From Sindora glabra (lineage: Eukaryota; Streptophyta; Magnoliopsida; Fabales; Fabaceae): a DNA stretch of 64,000 bases. Under the pieces are notes generated by a model. That model was given only the letters and a program-made list of their open reading frames with translations, did not search any database and was not told the origin of the DNA. Made by a program: the position numbers and the translations under genes. The stretch spans positions 33,998,027 to 34,062,026 of the forward strand of contig CM035233.1 of assembly GCA_020226215.1 (NCBI GenBank), in the 5' to 3' direction. The number at the start of each line of letters is the position of its first letter. Positions within the stretch are counted from its first letter, which is position 1. Of this stretch, positions 58,128 to 64,000 are shown one piece after another.

Positions 58128-58999
58128 GGAAGAATTTGGCCAAATGGCTTGTAGCATCCTTCTAAAGGAAGGAGAGGAATGACAAGAAGTGGAGGGAAAA
58201 TGTTGGAGGCCAGTGGGATAAGGATGGACCAAAGAAATAAGAAGAAAACCTATATACCATACTAGTCATATCTATTAATGTAATACTAATACATAATGCA
58301 TAAGATAGATGGTAGTTATTAGATGTGAATAAAGCTAAGTAAATGGAAATTTAGCTAGTCTTCCTAAATTCATAGTAAAGAGATTTGATAACAGAAAACC
58401 ATGTGAAGTAAAGATTGAGTAGCTACTCACTGAGTATTTTATATACTTACTCCTCTTCAGTGTTATTTTATTTTATAGATAAAGAACAAGAAGCTCCAAC
58501 GGAGGATTGATACCCTGCATAGAACTTTCTAATCTCTATAGGGCATAGTATAACAAAAGATTGATATATTTGAATTGTTCTCTATATAGTTAAAGTCTAT
58601 GTATGTGATAAATAATTTTGTTATGCTACTATATATTAATATCATGTATTAACATTTTCATTGCATGTGTAATGCAATTTACACCATTTATATTTTTTGA
58701 TGCTATCATATATTTCCCTTTATTATAAAATAGTCAAATATAGTTTCTTACAGGCTTGTAAAGATGTCTAATTAGTTGGATACCAATTAAATGTCTTTAT
58801 GCCAGTCATGATACCTGAAGTTAGGTTGTGATATCTTTGGTAGTGGTTATATATTCTACTATTTATATTTCAATTTTGGATGCCATAATAGATATGCTAA
58901 TGAAAACATTATGTTAGCATCCTAAGCTTTTTCTTCTTTTTCAAGGTGATGACAATTTGGTAGCAACTATAACATATGCTAGCTTGGCTCAATTTTTAG
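58128..58999. other. Unassigned, possibly LTR-derived
   Basis: No protein domain is visible. The tract CTACTCACTGAGTATTTTA at about 58420, followed by a TTATTTTATAGAT run, resembles the end region of plant gypsy LTRs. No boundary was found. Confidence 0.35.
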
Positions 59000-59400
59000 A
59001 GAAATGGAAGAAAAGAATGTCATTAGGTTATCATGGGAAGAAAAGTTTGGCTTGCATTAGGAGACCATAAGTTTTGTTTATGTCTTATAAAGGACATATA
59101 TATTAAGTGTCAAAGAGCAGGTGCTGCATTACATAAAGAATTCTAAGTTTAGAGAAGTTTCTAGGTCTATACATGACTTGGACTTGTATTTAGAGGAGGC
59201 TAATAATTATTTTGAAAATTCTATTCATGCCATTAAAAAGGCTAACCATACTATAAAGGAAGCTAAGCATCATGTTGAAAAGATCAAGTGAGTTATGATC
59301 GAGATGGAAACTAAAAAGGCTAAATTTTGATTGCAACAAGAGAAATTTAACAAGAGAATCTTAGAATTCTTTTGATATGCTTCTCGTACTACTAGTTTTC
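59000..59400 (+). pseudogene. Decayed coding-like stretch, coiled-coil character, not recognised
   Basis: Plus-strand frames read NLVATITYASLAQFLEKWKK just upstream (58952-59010), then KEQVLHYIKNSKFREVSRSI, HDLDLYLEEANNYFENSIHA and IKKANHTIKEAKHHVEKIK (59110-59290), followed after a stop by EMETKKAKF and QQEKFNKRILEFF. The Lys/Glu/Ala-rich heptad pattern suggests a coiled coil. It has several stops and no clear start. It could be the tail of a plant mobile-domain or other transposon-linked protein, or an unrelated captured gene. I do not recognise it. Confidence 0.4.
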
Positions 59401-61230
59401 AAAATGTTAATGAAATGACCATTTTGTATATATGCTTTGTACCTTACTTTGCTTTGCTATGTGATTCCCTAATAAAGGTTTCAATAACTATCTTTTTTTA
59501 TCATAGTGTCACATCATTCACCATCTTACACATTGTATAAAGTTTCTCAGTATTACAATTGATGGTTTTGTACTTGAATAATGTATTCATTTTAAAAAAG
59601 TTATTTGTTTTATCTTATCATTTTAATAACTGCATGTGTAGTCATATCACTATACTATCTTTATAGTGACATTTATTTTATCTTATAAAATTCTTCATGC
59701 ATTTCTCATATGTACTCATCCAACTAGTTTATGTTCTCTTCCTATATTCAATACCATAGATCCTTATCATCAAGTTTCTTTATATTGATATGTTAGAAAG
59801 GTAACCTTTTTCAAACTATGTAATCCAAATATTCCCAAGAAGGTGGGAAAGAGTTACTTTATTTCTATGACTAAAGCAATTTTTACATATAGATCAAATG
59901 ACCACCAACTGGCTTTTTGGCCTCTGGGGGACCCCATTTATTTAGACCCCATGGCAAGAGTGGTATCCAAGGTAAAATAGACAACCTTTTTTAAGCATTA
60001 AACATGAATAAGGAAATGAGGTAGTTTTTTGTAGACTCCTTCACATATCAAGTAATGTGAGGCAGATTTTCTAATATATTTTGAATCTTCACTCAACATG
60101 GAGTTTTTTGAATCCTTTTAAGCTTATGGCCTCTATGCAAATCAAAATCTCTTTAAAGGTTAAGTATTATAACTCTTTTTGCCCCTATCCTCTATAGAGA
60201 TAAGGATCTTTTTAGAGACGAAGTCTTAAACTCTTTATACCCTATGTGAAAATAAAGGTGGTCTTTTAACCTTTAAGGATCTCTTTATAAGTGAGCTACA
60301 AACATTTAAGCCCTCAAGTGGTAGCCTACTTTGATATTTCAAGAGTGTATATTTTATAGCTTTCTTGCAATGTGCTTTCTATAGAGGATTATGTTCTTTA
60401 GGAGGGACATAGTTGATTTTCTCGATCTTCTATATTTTTTAAATAATATCTTAATTATTAGGCTTATAGGTTTTAGTATCGATAAATTTTATTTGATAAT
60501 AGTATATTGTTTGATTAAAATAACGCATTTCCTAGCTATTAAGATAACTTATTTAACTACATAATATGCACAGGTGTACTTAGATGAAAGTGTTCCTCCA
60601 CATGGTGCCCTTATTACCATCATTTTTAATAAAAGCACTGTGATACGAACCTAATATGAACCTATCATAGAGAACTTGCAAACAATCCAAAAATGCCAAG
60701 GAGCTTCCCAAAAATAAGAAACAAAAATTGAAAGCAAGTAGGATAGTCATGCTAAACTCTTAAGAAAGTGATAAGTGATAGATGTAAACACCACAAAGGA
60801 TGAATCCTTTAATAAGTTTGATAATTCTATCAAGAATCAATTAACTTATGTGAACTACGAGTAATATGCAATTTAGCCTTATATAATTAGGAGGATTTTT
60901 ATAGTTTTATGTAAAAATATTCTTTGAGAAATTTGAATGAGAATCACTTTTAGTAATGACTCATTTTAAGTGCAAGAATGATGGCTTGAATGTTTTACTC
61001 TAATGATGACCAAGCAATTTCATTTACTTGATTGGAATATTTATATTTGTTGAAATAACATAGTGAGCAGAGGTACTTTTTTCTCCTTTAGAACCTTCAT
61101 TTTTTGTCTTCATAATTTACTTTCTTGAACTTACTTTAGAGGTTGTATATCTTTTTCTTATTTCTCTTGTATATGATAAAGGTCCATCCTTTTTCATTGT
61201 CTAAGTTGTGTTCTAACTTATCATTGTACT
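59401..61230. other. AT-rich DNA, no gene recognised
   Basis: No supported gene. By position, the later part may be decayed internal sequence downstream of the minus-strand gypsy gag at 61231-62711, but I could not identify protease or RT motifs. Confidence 0.4.
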
Positions 61231-62711
61231 TTTTCCTAGTAACATGAGAGGTTGCATTAACTATTGGAAATTTAGCTTATTTTCCAAGCATTATTGGCTT
61301 AAGCACATCAAATTGAATCATTTAAGGAAAAGGATCAATGCTTAGTGAAGATAATGCTATTGTGGTCATATCAAAAGTTACATTCTCATCATTAAATGCA
61401 ATTTTACCTTTTTTAGCCAACTCTATGATTTTTCCTTTTAACATGAAATACTTTTCAATAAGGTGACCAATTAGTCAATGGTACTTGCAAAAGTTTAGGT
61501 CATCCACTTTGCTTGCTTCATTAAGCTTTTTCATCTCTAGTAACTTAATTAAGTTAACCTTAACCAAAAATTCTAGCATTAAGGAAATGTCAAAATTTGG
61601 AAACAAACTTCTTTGTTTAACTTTTCCCTTATTGTAGATTTCCTTCTTTTGCTAAGATTTTTTAAGCTTTTGGTATTTTTCTTGCTTAACTTGATAGTTA
61701 GCTTGTTAAGTGAAGCGAATACAACTATCAGTTACTTAATTTCATACTCTAAAGATGATGGTTTAGTAGTCTTGTCAAATTCAAGCTAAACTTCCACACT
61801 ATCTTGGATTAAAGACCTTTAATTAACATTACTAACAATGTTAAGTCTATGTCATATGCTTTTGTAGCTAACTCTTCAAATGTTTGAGACTTTATAGCTT
61901 GAAGAATATAGCTTATGTTTGAATCCTCCCTTGCATGCACATTTTGATGGTTGAAGATTTTGAAAGTTTATCTTTGCACTTAAAGTTCAGATTTCTCCAC
62001 TGTTGAATATAAAATATGATTAGCTTGTCTCTTGATTGGGGAATCTTTGTAAGCTCAAGCATGTTGATAATGTGATGGGTGCTATAATATTGATTTAAGA
62101 CCTTGCACTTAAGTTACTCCTAACTACCAATTCATTCAAATAGTAAGTCAATGTATTGGTGAAAAACATTTCCTATAAAGGAGTGCACAAATTTCTTTAC
62201 CATAAGACCTTGATCCATTGCAACTTTCTTATAAGTCTCGATAAAGTGAACGACATATTACTTAGGATTTCAATCTTTCAATTTTACAATTTAACATAAG
62301 AAAAGGAAGACTACATGCCCTATTATACTTGGTCTTTAATGGCTTTTTTTATAAAAATTTTTAATTGGCAAGTAGGAATAACACCATCTAGATAAAACTC
62401 CTCATCCTTGGAGCCACTTTATTCTTCACATCTTCATCTTGATCTTCTTGGCATGATTCATCCTCATATACATCGTTTAAATCATCATGTGATTTGGAAA
62501 AATTGTTAATCTTTTGTAAAATGACAAACATTTGTTTGTCTCTCAAAGCTTCTCTTTGTTGAACAAATTTCATTAGTACTTCAAGTATCTTTGTAATAGT
62601 TAAGACTTGCTCTTCTAGATAAGTTACATTTGTCATTATGATAGGTATTACAATTGAACTTAAAGATCTAGAAAAGTAAAGAGAGCAACTTCTTGAAAAA
62701 AGTTCCTTCAC
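61231..62711 (-). pseudogene. Ty3/gypsy gag pseudogene, minus strand
   Basis: The minus-strand frame 62711-62388 includes the N-terminus MTNVTYLEEQVLTITKILEV, a coiled-coil start typical of one plant gypsy gag type, with an acidic tail and DGVIPTCQLK-like linker following. Further pieces match the gag core: KKVAMDQGLMVKKFVHSF, SMLELTKIPQSRDKLI and YIQQWRNLNFKCKDKLSKSS (about 62250-61960). QTFEELATKAYDI lies near 61890-61850. The zinc-site region near 61500-61440 reads KVDDLKFCKYH then LIGHLIEKYFMLKGKI, where the family has a C-x-x-H and GHxxEKC pattern; the last Cys is Tyr. Many stops are present. The clade is not certain. Confidence 0.75.
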
Positions 62712-64000
62712 TTTAGATGTTAGTGTTTTTGAAGTAAAAAGGCTATTATTAGCTTTGATAAGTCCTCCAATAATTTTAATCTTTATTATTGATTCAAAAT
62801 TCTCAAATAAAGCAATTTAAGCCAAAACATCATTCAGAATGTTAACTACATTTTGCTTTACCTCCATTGCATGTATAGGTAAAGAAGATTTCCATAATAA
62901 TAAACTTATGAAAATAGGAGTTGGATTTGATATTACAATCATTTAAGTATATAGATTTGTAGGAGCTTTTATTTATTTTGAATAACAAGACCTTAAGAGT
63001 AAGAACTCATCAACTTACTTCAAGAATTTTCTCTAAATGCATTGAACATTATGTTGTTGAAAACTTGCTTTTTTAATGTCATTTGAATTTGCTTTGATGA
63101 ATTTGATTTTGATGATAATAGATAAGTGGTAAAGATTGTCTCACTGGATATGCTAGAAATTTTTATACATAAAATTTTTCAATAACAAATAATGAGGAAA
63201 GAAATTATGGAACAAATGCATTTTATTGGTTTTTGATGTTGTGGAATACAATTTCAAAATTTTGCTATTCTCGACAAATAATATAATATAGTCCTCTAAT
63301 TCTTATCTTCAAGTTGATTTTAATCTTAAGAAAATTGATCTTGGATCAAACAATGAATTCTAACTTCAATAGAAGGCTTCAATGAAGCTTGTTCTCAAAT
63401 CAAAGGTTGAATCCTAACTTTGAATAAGGGCTATGAGGAAACTAGATTTGTAATTGAAGATTGAAATTTTACAGAAACTTTGCACTTGAAAAGATTTAAG
63501 AACTTGAATGTTGTTAAAATATTCACTTTGAAAATGGATGTTATTGATTAAAGTTAAAGATCTTCGATGTTTTGATCTTTGTTGGTGGAGTTTTGGGAGA
63601 GCTTCATGTTTTTTCTTTCAATACCTTGTAGTTGTTAAATTGCAAAAATGAATTCTCTATTTATAAAGCTATTAGAGAATGCTTATAGATAAGCACTTTA
63701 GTTTTTAATGTTTATTACCTCTAAATTTATTAAAAAGTGATTATTTTAAAATTTTCTAATTAGTTGAGGTGATACACTACGATACATTATAACTTATTTG
63801 TTGAGTGATGTCATAAATACAAAAGTTTTATTTGATTGGTTCACCTATATTATTGTGCATATAAGGCATAATTTAATTTGTTGTCAAGGACATCTTTATA
63901 GGTCCACTTATATTCCATATAGGATTTTAAACCTTGATAAATGTTTTTTTAATTAGTTATAATTTATTATATGAAAATAAAATAAATTAATTGTAAATAG
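62712..64000 (-). other. Probable leader and 5' LTR of the minus-strand gypsy element
   Basis: This lies upstream of gag on the minus strand and runs off the window. It is non-coding, with repeated CTTCAA/TTGAAG-type words (for example around 63290-63480) that resemble the LTR ends of this gag family. I could not place the LTR boundary or primer site. Confidence 0.4.

Overview
This is 64 kb of AT-rich plant nuclear DNA, almost certainly from a eudicot. It contains no host gene that I can support. Everything recognisable is LTR retrotransposon sequence from typical plant lineages: Athila-type, Reina-type and Tekay-type Ty3/gypsy, one further gypsy lineage, and Ty1/copia. Most copies are riddled with stops and frameshifts, so the longest open frames are only 60-138 codons. 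I read this as old pericentromeric or intergenic heterochromatin. The species cannot be named from the sequence.

Layout. 1-8559: decayed AT-rich DNA without a confident gene, holding one degenerate direct duplication and one inverted repeat. 8560-17541: minus-strand Athila-like element with its 5' LTR at 15973-17541, split by a younger solo LTR at 9932-12499 (target duplication CTAAG). 17545-17858: chromovirus integrase tail. 17861-22274: second Athila-like copy, plus strand. 22275-23717: solo LTR. 23718-28857: Reina-like element with gag, protease, RT, RNase H, integrase and 3' LTR. 28858-35263: Tekay-like element on the minus strand, truncated inside integrase and retaining primer site and 5' LTR. 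35264-52430: plus-strand copia element split by a complete Athila-like element (36021-47606, paired LTRs, target duplication TTATA), which itself carries two solo LTRs; a further solo LTR (48722-50146) sits in the copia leader. 52430-54580: opposite-strand copia 3' half. 54586-58122: solo LTR carrying a recent 973-bp tandem duplication. 58123-64000: unassigned DNA, then the gag and upstream region of another minus-strand gypsy element.

The genes do not form a pathway; the layout records successive insertion, LTR-LTR recombination and decay. Six solo LTRs stand against one element with both LTRs. Target-site duplications let several insertions be ordered. Decay is rich in C-to-T and G-to-A changes, as expected from deamination of methylated cytosine.

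The most interesting signal is that the three Athila-like copies share one unusual plan. Gag is followed by a protease segment in which the expected catalytic Asp is Asn, then by a conserved unknown coding region, and then directly by the 3' spacer, with no visible reverse transcriptase or integrase. This looks like a non-autonomous gag-pro-X family, and the X region is unassigned.
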